A stretch of DNA of 64,000 nucleotides from Proteus columbae (lineage in GTDB: Bacteria > Pseudomonadota > Gammaproteobacteria > Enterobacterales > Enterobacteriaceae): positions 3,844,001 to 3,908,000 of the forward strand of contig NZ_CP043925.1 in the NCBI RefSeq assembly GCF_009914335.1, written 5' to 3'. How positions within the stretch are numbered: position 1 is the stretch's first letter; every line of letters begins with the position of its first letter. The position numbers and the translations under genes are program-made. Under the pieces are notes generated by a model that saw nothing but the letters and a program-made list of their open reading frames with translations, was not told where the DNA came from and made no database searches. Positions 38,078 through 46,811 of this stretch are shown here, piece after piece.

Positions 38078-39664
38078 TCAACAATCTGACATCATTTCGT
38101 TATAACGCTGCTGATCTTGATACATCTGCAAATAAACTTGATATTTGGCCTGATGGAAGGCAAACGTGTCGCTATCTGGTGCGATAATGCCACCTTCTCG
38201 TACCATTGCGCTGGCAGCTTTAGAGAAATCATCAAAGGCTTTACACGCTACGGCACCTAATAATGCAGCCCCTAAATTCACTGCATCTTCTTCTTGTGCT
38301 AAATGAATTTCACGGCCTGTCGCATTAGCATATTCGCGTAGCCACAATGGATTTTTCGTTGCACCACCACACATCACGATGCGATTAATTTGATGTCCAG
38401 CATCTTCAAGTGTGTCGATAATATGGCGTGTGCCATAAGCAATAGATTGCAGTGTTGCAAGATAATAACGAGCCAATGCAACACGACCACTTTCCAACGT
38501 TAATCCGCTTACCATACCTTTTGCGGCAGGATTAGCGCGCGGAGAGCGATTACCATGGTGATCAGCTAAAACATGAAACTGTGCGGTTGGATATTGTTCT
38601 GTTTCTTCCAATTCAGCGACAGCTTCATTTAATAAGGCGTAGTAATTCACCCCTTTTTCATTCGCTTCTTGTTCTAATTCAACCCATGACTCATGACGAC
38701 GAATAGACCACTCGACTAACGCACCAGCAGCACTTTGACCGCCTTCATTTAGCCATAAGTCTGGTAACATCGCGCCAAAATAAGGTCCCCAAACACCGGG
38801 CACCATAATGGGATATTGACTTACGATCATATGGCAGTTAGACGTACCACTGATAATTGCCAAACTACCTTCAGGTTGTGATGCCGTTAATGCTAAACCA
38901 CCTGCATGTGCGTCAATAATGCCTGAAGCAACAATGACCCCCGTGTGCAAGCCAAACGCATTGGCAACCGACTCATCTAAACAACCCGCTTGTTCACCTA
39001 ACGCAAGGATGGTTTGTGGTACTTTTTCTAATAATTCATCCAAACCTACATCGGCTAACAAGCTCTCACTAAATTGTCCCTGATGTGCTAAATAGTTCCA
39101 TTTACAGGTTAATGTACAGGTACTTGCTACATCCCCTGATGTTGCTTTCCAAACTAAAAAGTCAGCTAAATCAAAGAATCGCCATACGTTTTGATAACGC
39201 TCTGGATAATGATTTTTTAACCAGAGAATTTTTGGCAACTCCATTTCAATACTCACTTCACCACCGACATATCGCAGTGAAGGATCATTGGTCAGATTAA
39301 TGGTAACCGTTTCTTGTACAGCACGGTGATCCATCCACATGATGATATCTTGTTCCGCTTTGCCGCTCGGTGAAACAGAAAGCCCTTTGCCATCCTTATC
39401 CACAGCAACTAAAGAACAAGTGGCATCAAAGCCAATAGATTTCACATGGATAGGATCAATAGCAGATAACGCCACCGACTCTTTTACAGTCGTGCAAACC
39501 TGCTGCCAAATATCGGTAGACGATTGCTCAACGAAATCCGTTTTTGGGCGGAATTGAGCAATAGGGCGGACAGAAAAGCCCAAACGCTTTCCATTGCTAT
39601 CGAATACCGCTGCACGGACACTGGCTGAGCCAACATCAACGCCAATAAAATATTGTTGTTCCAT
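38078..39664 (-). CDS. FGGY-family sugar kinase, D-ribulokinase-like
   Basis: ATP-dependent kinase for a ketose or polyol. 528 residues from the ATG at 39664 (GAGGG upstream); longer readings start in the operator region. The N-terminal ATPase motif YFIGVDVGSASVRAAVFD and the C-terminal IVMCGGATKNPLW (FGGY signature 2 type) are clear. FDATCSLVAVD and WMDHRAVQE are typical of the ribulokinase-like YDR109C subgroup. First gene of the operon, so it is probably the step most tied to induction. Confidence 0.85.
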   Translation of the reverse strand: MEQQYFIGVDVGSASVRAAVFDSNGKRLGFSVRPIAQFRPKTDFVEQSSTDIWQQVCTTVKESVALSAIDPIHVKSIGFDATCSLVAVDKDGKGLSVSPSGKAEQDIIMWMDHRAVQETVTINLTNDPSLRYVGGEVSIEMELPKILWLKNHYPERYQNVWRFFDLADFLVWKATSGDVASTCTLTCKWNYLAHQGQFSESLLADVGLDELLEKVPQTILALGEQAGCLDESVANAFGLHTGVIVASGIIDAHAGGLALTASQPEGSLAIISGTSNCHMIVSQYPIMVPGVWGPYFGAMLPDLWLNEGGQSAAGALVEWSIRRHESWVELEQEANEKGVNYYALLNEAVAELEETEQYPTAQFHVLADHHGNRSPRANPAAKGMVSGLTLESGRVALARYYLATLQSIAYGTRHIIDTLEDAGHQINRIVMCGGATKNPLWLREYANATGREIHLAQEEDAVNLGAALLGAVACKAFDDFSKAASAMVREGGIIAPDSDTFAFHQAKYQVYLQMYQDQQRYNEMMSDC

Positions 39665-39678
39665 GCGAACCCTCATCA

Positions 39679-39721
39679 TTTGCTAACGCTATGCTAATTT
39701 TTGCTACTTCGAGTTAGCAAG
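39679..39721 (-). promoter_or_regulatory. Operator-like cluster upstream of the FGGY kinase operon
   Basis: Inverted repeat TTTGCTAAC (39679-39687) with GTTAGCAAG (39713-39721), and two further copies of the TGCTA core at 39692 and 39702. It lies 15-57 bp upstream of the kinase start. It is a good candidate operator for the LacI-family gene that ends the operon. A weak CRP-like TGTGATGCAGATCTAC (7 of 10) is at 39765-39780. Confidence 0.55.
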
Positions 39722-39861
39722 TTAATTCGAGCATGCTGAAAAAACAATCACAATAAGATTAGTTTGTGATGCAGATCTACATAGATAATTTAATATCATG
39801 ATTTTATTGATAATTTATTTATTTGGCTTTATGCGTTATTGAGATGACGTACTGAATCGAT

Positions 39862-39889
39862 TATGTTCGTTATGAAGCTAACGAACATT
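39862..39889. other. Two perfect GlpR-type half-sites with expanded spacing
   Basis: TATGTTCGTT (39862-39871) and AACGAACATT (39880-39889) each match a full GlpR/DeoR half-operator. Eight extra bases separate them, so the site is 28 bp instead of 20. It can also be read as a perfect 10-bp inverted repeat (39863-39872 with 39879-39888). No T-run follows. The remainder of the 440-bp gap 39665-40104 is AT-rich and holds no gene that I can see. Confidence 0.5.
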
Positions 39890-40104
39890 TAATTAATAAG
39901 GTAAGTAAAAACACTTATAAAAATAGCAATATTTCGACAATAAATACCCTTTTATAAAAAGATATCTCTCTAATAATAGGAGATATTATTCAAAAAATAA
40001 TAAAATAAACAAAAACAATAATATTCCTATTGCTATAACGCTCTATTACTTTACTTTTAATAAGTTAATTTAAATTTATATATTCTTTTTTGGAGCATTT
40101 AATT

Positions 40105-40533
40105 ATGTTGAAAAATATTGCTATTAGTCTTTCTCTACTGCTTATTTCCTCTTCTACCTTTGCAGCGACATTAGCTGAAAAAGAATTACAACAAAAATTC
40201 GAGGAGAATATTCAATCTCGTGTTGTCGATTTAAATAAAAGCTGTGATGCCAATATAAAAGTCATGTTTGATTGGTCTGCATTTACTGCTGATGATTTAA
40301 AAACAACAGGTGTTGATAGTTATTGTAGCGAAGGATTAAAAGGCGTAATTAATACTTGTGAGAGCTCAAAAATAGCACAAGAAACGGTAAAAGAAAAAAT
40401 ACAGAATATTACCTGCTCTAAAGCAACACCACGTAGTATTGAGCTAAAAGAAGGCACGCTGAATTTTGGTATTGATTTCAATGCTGCAAACGATGCAAAA
40501 GCAGTTCAAGAACATTTAATGAATAATCTTTAA
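40105..40533 (+). CDS. Small exported protein with four cysteines
   Basis: Function unknown. 142 residues from an ATG at 40105 preceded by TGGAGC. A signal peptide (LKNIAISLSLLLISSSTFA) ends at about residue 20, leaving a 122-residue periplasmic or secreted protein. Four cysteines in the mature part (SCDAN, YCSEG, NTCES, ITCSK) could form two disulfides. No known motif is recognised. It stands alone, facing the nik operon, and ends at a bidirectional terminator. Confidence 0.75.
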   Translation: MLKNIAISLSLLLISSSTFAATLAEKELQQKFEENIQSRVVDLNKSCDANIKVMFDWSAFTADDLKTTGVDSYCSEGLKGVINTCESSKIAQETVKEKIQNITCSKATPRSIELKEGTLNFGIDFNAANDAKAVQEHLMNNL

Positions 40534-40545
40534 TTTTTGCCAATA

Positions 40546-40574
40546 AAAAACAGCAGTATTTTACTGCTGTTTTT
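40546..40574. terminator. Bidirectional terminator between the small exported protein and nikE
   Basis: Stem AAAAACAGCAGTA (40546-40558) with TACTGCTGTTTTT (40562-40574), three-base loop. A and T runs on both sides suit two convergent genes. Confidence 0.92.
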
Positions 40575-40589
40575 ATTACTATTTATCGA

Positions 40590-41342
40590 TTAAATAACAG
40601 ATTGAATTAATTTTTTTGAATAATCCTGCGTGACTTTACCTAGGTTATTTATCTCACACAATTCAATATTTTTACCTTGTAAAAAGAACATCACTTTATC
40701 GCAGAAATAAGCCACAGTTTGAATATCATGACTAATAAAAAGATAAGAGAGTGTAAATTCTTCTTTTAACTGTTTTAATAAATCTAATATTTGAACTTGA
40801 GTGGGAATATCTAAAGAGCTAAGCGCTTCATCTAATACAATAAGTTTTGGATAAGATGCTAATGCACGACATAAACATACCCGTTGAGCCTGCCCTCCAG
40901 AAAGTTCAAATATATAACGTGTATAGCAGCTTTTAGGTAATTCTACTTTATCTAAAAAAGCAAAAATAAGTGTTTTCAGTGCTTGAGTGCTAATACTTGG
41001 ATTAATGATTTTAATCGGCTCAGCAATAATTTCGCCTACCGTTAATGTTGGATTAACAGAAGTCATATAATCTTGAAAAACGATACTAATTATACCTTGG
41101 CGATGAAGTCGTTTTGTAACGGGCTTATTATTTAAAAAGATAGCACCACTATCAGGTAACTCTAATCCACAAATTAAACGCGCTAATGTACTTTTACCAC
41201 TGCCACTTTCACCCACTAAACCAAAAGCTTCACTCGAATTAATATTAAAAGAGAGTGAGTCGATAACCTTCACTTTTTCACCAAATAGTGTGTTATTTTT
41301 TTGAGTATAGTACTTACTAATATTCTCAACGCTTAATAACAT
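40590..41342 (-). CDS. nikE: Nickel/oligopeptide-type ABC ATPase (NikE-like)
   Basis: Second ATP-binding subunit of a Ni/peptide-type importer. 250 residues. Walker A GESGSGKST (about 45-53), signature LSGGQAQRV, Walker B LIVLDEALSSLD and H-loop LFISHDIQTVAYFCD. The Walker B Glu is followed by Ala (DEALS), which is normal for this family. Last gene of the methyltransferase-nikABCDE operon. The exact ligand (Ni, a metallophore or peptide) is set by NikA. Confidence 0.82.
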   Translation of the reverse strand: MLLSVENISKYYTQKNNTLFGEKVKVIDSLSFNINSSEAFGLVGESGSGKSTLARLICGLELPDSGAIFLNNKPVTKRLHRQGIISIVFQDYMTSVNPTLTVGEIIAEPIKIINPSISTQALKTLIFAFLDKVELPKSCYTRYIFELSGGQAQRVCLCRALASYPKLIVLDEALSSLDIPTQVQILDLLKQLKEEFTLSYLFISHDIQTVAYFCDKVMFFLQGKNIELCEINNLGKVTQDYSKKLIQSVI

Positions 41343-41371
41343 AAACCCTCTTTTATTTGGATAATATTAAT

Positions 41372-42181
41372 CTATTTTTTATTAATCAATTGTTCGAAAC
41401 GTAATGAAAGCTGTCGGCGTGCATTAATTAAATAACGCGTATATTCTTGTGTTGGATGCGATAAAACGGTTATTTTCTCACCGCATTCAACCATTTTTCC
41501 TTTTTGCATCACTAATATATCGTCAGCAATTTCATTGACTATCCCTAAGTCATGAGAAATAAAAATCAGTGTTGAATGATGAGTTGTGACGACATGCTGG
41601 AGTAGTTTTAAAATATCTTGGCGAAGAGGTGCATCAAGCGCTGTTGTCGGTTCATCTGCAATTAATAACGTCGGTGATAAGGCAAGTGCAATCGCAATCA
41701 TCACACGTTGTAATTGTCCACCACTTAATTGATGAGGAAATGCTTGCATAATAGATTGAAACTGATGAGGAAATACATGAGATAATGCCAACTCAGTTTC
41801 TTCTATGGCTTGCTTTTTAGAATAGGAAAAATGGTAGATTAAAGTTTGGCAAAATTGCTTTCCTATTCTCATTAGAGGATCAAAGGCACTCATGCCATTT
41901 TGCACAATCACACCTAAAGATGTCCCCAATAAAGCTCGACGTTGAGAAAGCGCCTCATGACTAATTTTCTTTCCATTCAAGAAAATCTCCCCTGACATGA
42001 CTAATTGTTCAGGTAGTAATCCCATAATAGCTTTACTAATCAGACTCTTGCCACTCCCACTTTCGCCTACAATCGCTAATGTACGCCCTTGCTTTATCGA
42101 GAAAGAGATATCATCAATCAGTTTTTTTCCGCTTTCTTGATGAGTAATAGAAACGTGCTCAAGCGTCAGTAAGTTGTTCAT
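41372..42181 (-). CDS. nikD: Nickel/oligopeptide-type ABC ATPase (NikD-like)
   Basis: First ATP-binding subunit of the importer. 269 residues. Walker A GESGSGKSL (about 39-47), signature LSGGQLQRVMIAIALA, Walker B LLIADEPTTALD and H-loop FISHDLGIV. The gene start overlaps the end of nikC by 23 bases, so expression is coupled. The C-terminal extension (RRQLSLRFEQLINKK) is basic. Confidence 0.83.
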   Translation of the reverse strand: MNNLLTLEHVSITHQESGKKLIDDISFSIKQGRTLAIVGESGSGKSLISKAIMGLLPEQLVMSGEIFLNGKKISHEALSQRRALLGTSLGVIVQNGMSAFDPLMRIGKQFCQTLIYHFSYSKKQAIEETELALSHVFPHQFQSIMQAFPHQLSGGQLQRVMIAIALALSPTLLIADEPTTALDAPLRQDILKLLQHVVTTHHSTLIFISHDLGIVNEIADDILVMQKGKMVECGEKITVLSHPTQEYTRYLINARRQLSLRFEQLINKK

Positions 42182-43031
42182 GCTTTTCTCCTACTGACTG
42201 ACGATTATCCGGATCAAACACATCACGTAAGAAATCACCCCAAAAATTAAATGCAGTGACAACAAGGGTAATTGCAATGCCTGCGGGTAACATTTGCTCT
42301 GGGTGTAATACCATGACATTTTTTGCTTCACTAAGCATATTTCCCCATTCTGGCGTTGGTGGTTGTACACCTAACCCTAAAAAGGAGAGCGCCGAGATCA
42401 TTAAAACAACACTACCAATATCCGTTGATGCTAAGACAATAGTTTCAGCAAAGGTGACGGGTAATAAATGACGTCGTAAAATATGACTAGAAGGTGCACC
42501 AATCACCTGTGCATATGCAATGTAATTACGATGGGAATATTGGCGAACAACGCCTCTGATCATTCTGGCATACCATGCCCATTTCACTAAAATAACGGCA
42601 ATTAAGATATTACCAATACCCGGCCCCATTATTCCCACTAACGCTAAGATCATAATTTCTGCTGGGAATGACAAAACCACATCACATAGTCGCATAATCA
42701 AGGTATCTGTCTTGCCATGAAAAAATCCGGCTAACATTCCCATTAACCAACCAATCATTAATGTCACACTCATGGCTAATAAGGCATAAAATACCGTCGT
42801 TCTTACACCAAACAATAACCTTGAAAAGATACAGCGCCCTAAATTATCCGTACCCAGCGGGTAATCAAAGCTTATAGGCTTAAATTTCAAACGTATTGAG
42901 GTTAATGTGGGATCATGCGGAGCTAACCAAGGGGCGAATATTCCTGCAATAACCACAATCATAATCACCAATAAACACAGTTGCGCACTTTTATCTTTTC
43001 CGAGTCGTTGCCAAAAAATCCGCCACATCAT
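42159..43031 (-). CDS. nikC: Nickel/oligopeptide-type ABC permease NikC
   Basis: Permease subunit of the DppC/NikC class. 290 residues, six hydrophobic segments. The N-terminal segment APHDPTLTSIRLKFKPIS followed by YPLGTDNLGRCIFSRLLFG is typical, and the EAA loop lies in YIAYAQVIGAPSSHILRRHLLP. The start overlaps the nikB stop by one base (TAATG). Confidence 0.87.
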   Translation of the reverse strand: MMWRIFWQRLGKDKSAQLCLLVIMIVVIAGIFAPWLAPHDPTLTSIRLKFKPISFDYPLGTDNLGRCIFSRLLFGVRTTVFYALLAMSVTLMIGWLMGMLAGFFHGKTDTLIMRLCDVVLSFPAEIMILALVGIMGPGIGNILIAVILVKWAWYARMIRGVVRQYSHRNYIAYAQVIGAPSSHILRRHLLPVTFAETIVLASTDIGSVVLMISALSFLGLGVQPPTPEWGNMLSEAKNVMVLHPEQMLPAGIAITLVVTAFNFWGDFLRDVFDPDNRQSVGEKHEQLTDA

Positions 43032-43957
43032 TATCTCCTTAGCCTTGGATCTGCCATCATTTGAATGACGTCCATCAGAAAATTAAAAAAGAGAAATAAC
43101 AGTGACATCAATAAAATATAAGCTTGTATCATCGGATAATCACGACCAAATATAGCGCTGATACATAGTCGCCCTATTCCCGGCCAAGCAAAAATATTCT
43201 CAATCACCACCGTACCAGCAATAAGCTTTGGAATACTCATCCCTAAAGCCGTTAAACTGGAATACAGCGAATTACGTAAAATATGGCGACGCAAAATAAG
43301 ATTATCAGGTAATCCACGCGCTTTGGCATAAAAGACATAAGGCTGATGCCATTGATTTAACATCGCACCGCGTAATAACCGTAAATAAGTGCCGATATAC
43401 CCTAAAGAGAGCGCCAGAGCAGGCAAAATAACAGACTGAGGCGATAGCATCCCGCTGACAGGCAACCAATCCAAATAAACAGCGACTCCCCAAATTAATA
43501 GCAATCCTAACCAATAATTAGGAATAGCCGTTAAAATAAACACAATGAAACGGATACATTTATCCGTAAAACTTTGAGGTTTAGCCACACACCATAATGC
43601 TAAAGGGAGTGTCAGAATAATCGTAAAGAATAGCGCGGTTGAAGCTAACCAAAGTGTTGGAGGTAACGCCCTTAACATCTCTTGAATAACAGGGGTTCTT
43701 GTAAGAAAAGAGGTACCAAAATCGAGTTGCAAACCCGCCATTAACCACAAAAAGTAACGCGTAAAAAAAGGCTTATCTAACCCTAATTCATGGCGCATGC
43801 CTTCAATGGCTTCGGGTGTGGGGACTATTTCATTGACGCGTAGCGCGACTTCCGCAGGATCAGACGGAGCTAATTCCAACAGAATAAAGGCAATAAATGA
43901 AATGATCAGTGCCAGTGGGAAGATAGCCAGCACTCTCCAGAATATATAACGTAGCAT
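43031..43957 (-). CDS. nikB: Nickel/oligopeptide-type ABC permease NikB
   Basis: Permease subunit of the DppB/NikB class. 308 residues, six hydrophobic segments. It has the long first periplasmic loop (ELAPSDPAEVALRVNEIVPTP, then LGLDKPFFTRYFLWL) and the EAA loop YVFYAKARGLPDNLILRRHILRNS. It is separated from nikA by a 71-base gap holding a stem-loop, which can lower its expression relative to the receptor. Confidence 0.88.
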   Translation of the reverse strand: MLRYIFWRVLAIFPLALIISFIAFILLELAPSDPAEVALRVNEIVPTPEAIEGMRHELGLDKPFFTRYFLWLMAGLQLDFGTSFLTRTPVIQEMLRALPPTLWLASTALFFTIILTLPLALWCVAKPQSFTDKCIRFIVFILTAIPNYWLGLLLIWGVAVYLDWLPVSGMLSPQSVILPALALSLGYIGTYLRLLRGAMLNQWHQPYVFYAKARGLPDNLILRRHILRNSLYSSLTALGMSIPKLIAGTVVIENIFAWPGIGRLCISAIFGRDYPMIQAYILLMSLLFLFFNFLMDVIQMMADPRLRR

Positions 43958-43969
43958 AAGATTTGATCA

Positions 43970-43998
43970 GTGAAGCACGTTGATATTACGTGCCTCAC
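43970..43998 (-). other. Intercistronic stem-loop between nikA and nikB
   Basis: Stem GTGAAGCACGT (43970-43980) with ACGTGCCTCAC (43988-43998), one mismatch, loop TGATATT. No T-run. It lies between the binding-protein gene and the permease genes. Confidence 0.65.
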
Positions 43999-44028
43999 TT
44001 ATTTTGGTTAATCTCATTGATGCATTAA

Positions 44029-45603
44029 TTAAGGCTTAAAGCGCATCTTTTCAAACGGTATTTCATATTGAGATGGATTAAATCCCACATTTTCTAATTC
44101 ACTACGATGGATAGCCTTAGTACGTGAATAGGTTAACGGAATATAGACCGCTTGCTCGGCTAATGACGTAAATAAGTTTTTATAGAGTTCCTGACGGCGC
44201 GCTTCATTAGGTGTAATTAATAACTCGCCAATCATTGCATCCAATTGGACTTTATTTGCCAACCCTTTTTGCCCTTGATAATCTGCGTGAGCCGGTATTC
44301 TAAATGATGAAACAAAAGAAGCGGGATCGTAAGGCGTTCCCCATGACAGTGAATATTGTAAATCAAAATCACCATTTTTTTGTCTATCTAAATAGGCTTG
44401 TTTCTCTTCACCTAAAATCGTTAAACCGACACCAATCTTTTTAAAATCATCTTGAATAAGTTCAGCTATCTCTTTCTCAACGGCATTATTCACATTATAA
44501 GAGAGCAACAGCTGTAATTTCTCACCTTGTTTCTCACGAATAGCTTTACCTTTTGGTAATACCCAGCCTTCGGCTTCTAATAGTTCAATCGCTTTTGTTG
44601 GTTGATAAGCATAAGTTGGAGAGTCAAAATCACAGTAAGGCACACTGCGCGCCATTAAAGTATCAGCGATTTTTTCGCTACCCGCTAAAATACCTTGTGC
44701 AATCCCTTCTTTATCAACCGCATATTGTAATGCTTGGCGGACTTTTTGGCTGGATGTCATTGCACGACTACTATTGAGCACAATTGCGCGAGAAGCGATC
44801 GGTGCGCTCATTTCAGTTTTGAATTTATCTGACGCCATAAGAGCTTCAAATGAATCCATATCTAACATGTCGCCATCTGCACCAAAAATAAGCTGAATAT
44901 CCCCTTTTTGCAGAGAAAGTAACATGGTTTGTCTATCGGGGATCACTCGCCACATCACGCCATTTAATACCGGCTTCTCTCCCCAATAATTTGGGTTAAC
45001 TTTAAACTCAGCATATTGGTCTTTTTTATGCTCAGTTAATACCCAAGGCCCTGTACCAATATAGTTCGCAACACCCGTTTTTGTTTTGCCATTAATAAAA
45101 GAATTTGGCGAAATAAAGCGGAATGGGCGAGTTAAACCTAATTCGGTTAATGTTGGGTAGTAAGGGTTTTTTAGATTTAATTTAACCGTGAATTCATCAA
45201 CAATTTCAACACTATCAATCTGACGAACTAACTCTAACCACGCATGTCGTTCATAGTTGTCTAGCACAGCTTCAATATTTAATTTTACTGCTTTAGCATT
45301 AAAAGGTTCACCATCGCTAAAAGTCACATCATGACGTAAAAAGAAGGTGTAGCTCTTTCCATCAGGAGAAATATCCCAACGCTCCGCTAAATAAGGTGCA
45401 ACACCTTTTTCGGTATTTAATACAAGGGATTCAAATACCATGTTTTGAGCTGCCATCTCACCAGAGTAGAGATGCGGGTTAATATCACGAATGTCTTTTG
45501 TGCTGGCATAATCCAACATATTATTACTTTTATCTGCTAACGCAGGAAAAGCACATGCAAGTGTTAATAATAGTGTTGGGAACACTGAAAATAAGGGCTT
45601 CAC
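44029..45603 (-). CDS. nikA: Nickel-binding periplasmic protein NikA
   Basis: Periplasmic receptor of a Ni(II) (or Ni-metallophore) ABC importer. 524 residues, the length of E. coli NikA. The signal peptide ends ALA before DKSNNMLDY. Close NikA features: INPHLYSGEMAAQNMVFESL, VLDNYERHAWLELV, LGLTRPFRFISPNSF, GTGPWVL and RIPAHADYQGQKGLA. The last contains a His at the position of E. coli His416, which touches the Ni complex. Nickel import suits a urease-bearing genus such as Proteus, but urease genes are not in this window. Confidence 0.85.
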   Translation of the reverse strand: MKPLFSVFPTLLLTLACAFPALADKSNNMLDYASTKDIRDINPHLYSGEMAAQNMVFESLVLNTEKGVAPYLAERWDISPDGKSYTFFLRHDVTFSDGEPFNAKAVKLNIEAVLDNYERHAWLELVRQIDSVEIVDEFTVKLNLKNPYYPTLTELGLTRPFRFISPNSFINGKTKTGVANYIGTGPWVLTEHKKDQYAEFKVNPNYWGEKPVLNGVMWRVIPDRQTMLLSLQKGDIQLIFGADGDMLDMDSFEALMASDKFKTEMSAPIASRAIVLNSSRAMTSSQKVRQALQYAVDKEGIAQGILAGSEKIADTLMARSVPYCDFDSPTYAYQPTKAIELLEAEGWVLPKGKAIREKQGEKLQLLLSYNVNNAVEKEIAELIQDDFKKIGVGLTILGEEKQAYLDRQKNGDFDLQYSLSWGTPYDPASFVSSFRIPAHADYQGQKGLANKVQLDAMIGELLITPNEARRQELYKNLFTSLAEQAVYIPLTYSRTKAIHRSELENVGFNPSQYEIPFEKMRFKP

Positions 45604-45614
45604 GTTATTCTCCT

Positions 45615-46400
45615 TTAATTATCTATTCTTTGTTTTTGTGCGTGGATCATAAACATCGGTGTGGAGCCATAATTAATCTTTTCTTCTTCGTTCCACACAA
45701 AATCACCAATGCGAGTATCTATCATATATCGACTAAAACCGACTTCTAACAGGGTATTAATATCCCATTGTGGGCGTTTAATTTGACTTAATGGTAATTG
45801 GCGGGCAATTCGTTCCATCTCTTTGGTATCTGTATTGACGTAGTGATCTTCAACTTGCTTTTCAATTGAACGCTCTCTATCTGCCACAAAACCTTGCCAG
45901 TAATTTTCATCAAAAAGATGTAAATACCAATTAGCATCAAAATTAATCAAACTACCGCCTGGTTTTAATACACGAAACCACTCCGAATACGCTTTTTGAG
46001 GCGCTTTTAAATTCCATGTCACGTTGCGACTAACCACTAAATCGAATTGTTCACTGGCAAAAGGCAGTTGGTGTACATCACCGCGAATAAATTGAATATT
46101 TGCCTGATGCGTTTGCGCATTTTGTTTGGCTTCCAGCAACATGCCCTCAGTTGCATCAATTGCCGTGACATCATGACCTGATAACGCTAATAAAATGGCA
46201 AAAAAACCCGGACCCGTACCAATATCAAGCACTTTTAAGGTTCCACCTTCTTTGATATGCCCCAATAACAGATGACGCCATTTCTGTTGTTTCTCGCTCA
46301 GCAATTCCTGTTGATTAGACTCACTATAACTTTCAGCTCTGATATTCCAGTAGCGAGTTACATCATTAAGTAATTGGTTATTATTTATTTTATTTGTCAT
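45615..46400 (-). CDS. Class I SAM-dependent methyltransferase at the head of the nik operon
   Basis: Probable methyltransferase; substrate unknown. 261 residues. SAM motif I VLDIGTGPGFFAIL is at 57-70, the acidic strand at TAIDATEG and motif II/III at FDLVVSRNVTWNL and LKPGGSLINFD. It ends 11 bases before nikA, so it is co-transcribed. Its place suggests it makes or modifies a nickel-chelating small molecule, or acts in nickel use; no metallophore synthase is adjacent. This role is inference. Confidence 0.82.
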   Translation of the reverse strand: MTNKINNNQLLNDVTRYWNIRAESYSESNQQELLSEKQQKWRHLLLGHIKEGGTLKVLDIGTGPGFFAILLALSGHDVTAIDATEGMLLEAKQNAQTHQANIQFIRGDVHQLPFASEQFDLVVSRNVTWNLKAPQKAYSEWFRVLKPGGSLINFDANWYLHLFDENYWQGFVADRERSIEKQVEDHYVNTDTKEMERIARQLPLSQIKRPQWDINTLLEVGFSRYMIDTRIGDFVWNEEEKINYGSTPMFMIHAQKQRIDN

Positions 46401-46811
46401 CAGAAACCTGCTGTTATATCAACGTAAAAAGAGGAATAAATTCCCCTAAAAGCGAATGATTTGGCTATTTTTTAGTGTAGGTAACATACCTTGTAACGCC
46501 TTGATGCTCTATGTGCTATATCAATATTCGCCAGTACTCAATAAGAGAGATCGGCCAATTTGCGATCTTTATCTTTAACATAAACGCGCATCCTAATGGG
46601 AGTGAAGATAAATAAGCAAATGAATTATTTCCCCTGTTAAAATAGAGAAATAAATTGAGCGGATTTAGAAATGAAATTTAATTTTGTCTGATATTAAAAA
46701 AGTGAGCGCTTTAATTTCACCTTTTTTATAAAACCGTTATAGTCAATAATATTGTTATCTTAAATTGCTTTCTTTAACCACATATAGCCGTCACATAAGG
46801 CTCTCTAAAAT
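46401..46811. other. Divergent intergenic region between nik operon and vWA gene
   Basis: 411 bp without a gene. It contains a short inverted repeat AGGTAACATACCT (46479-46491), 79 bp upstream of the methyltransferase start, a possible operator. I find no clear NikR site (GTATGA-N16-TCATAC). The rest is AT-rich and should hold both promoters. Confidence 0.5.

Noticed and set aside
46401..46811. NikR operator before the methyltransferase-nik operon
   Set aside because: No GTATGA-N16-TCATAC match was found; only a short AGGTA/TACCT repeat is present, which is not enough.
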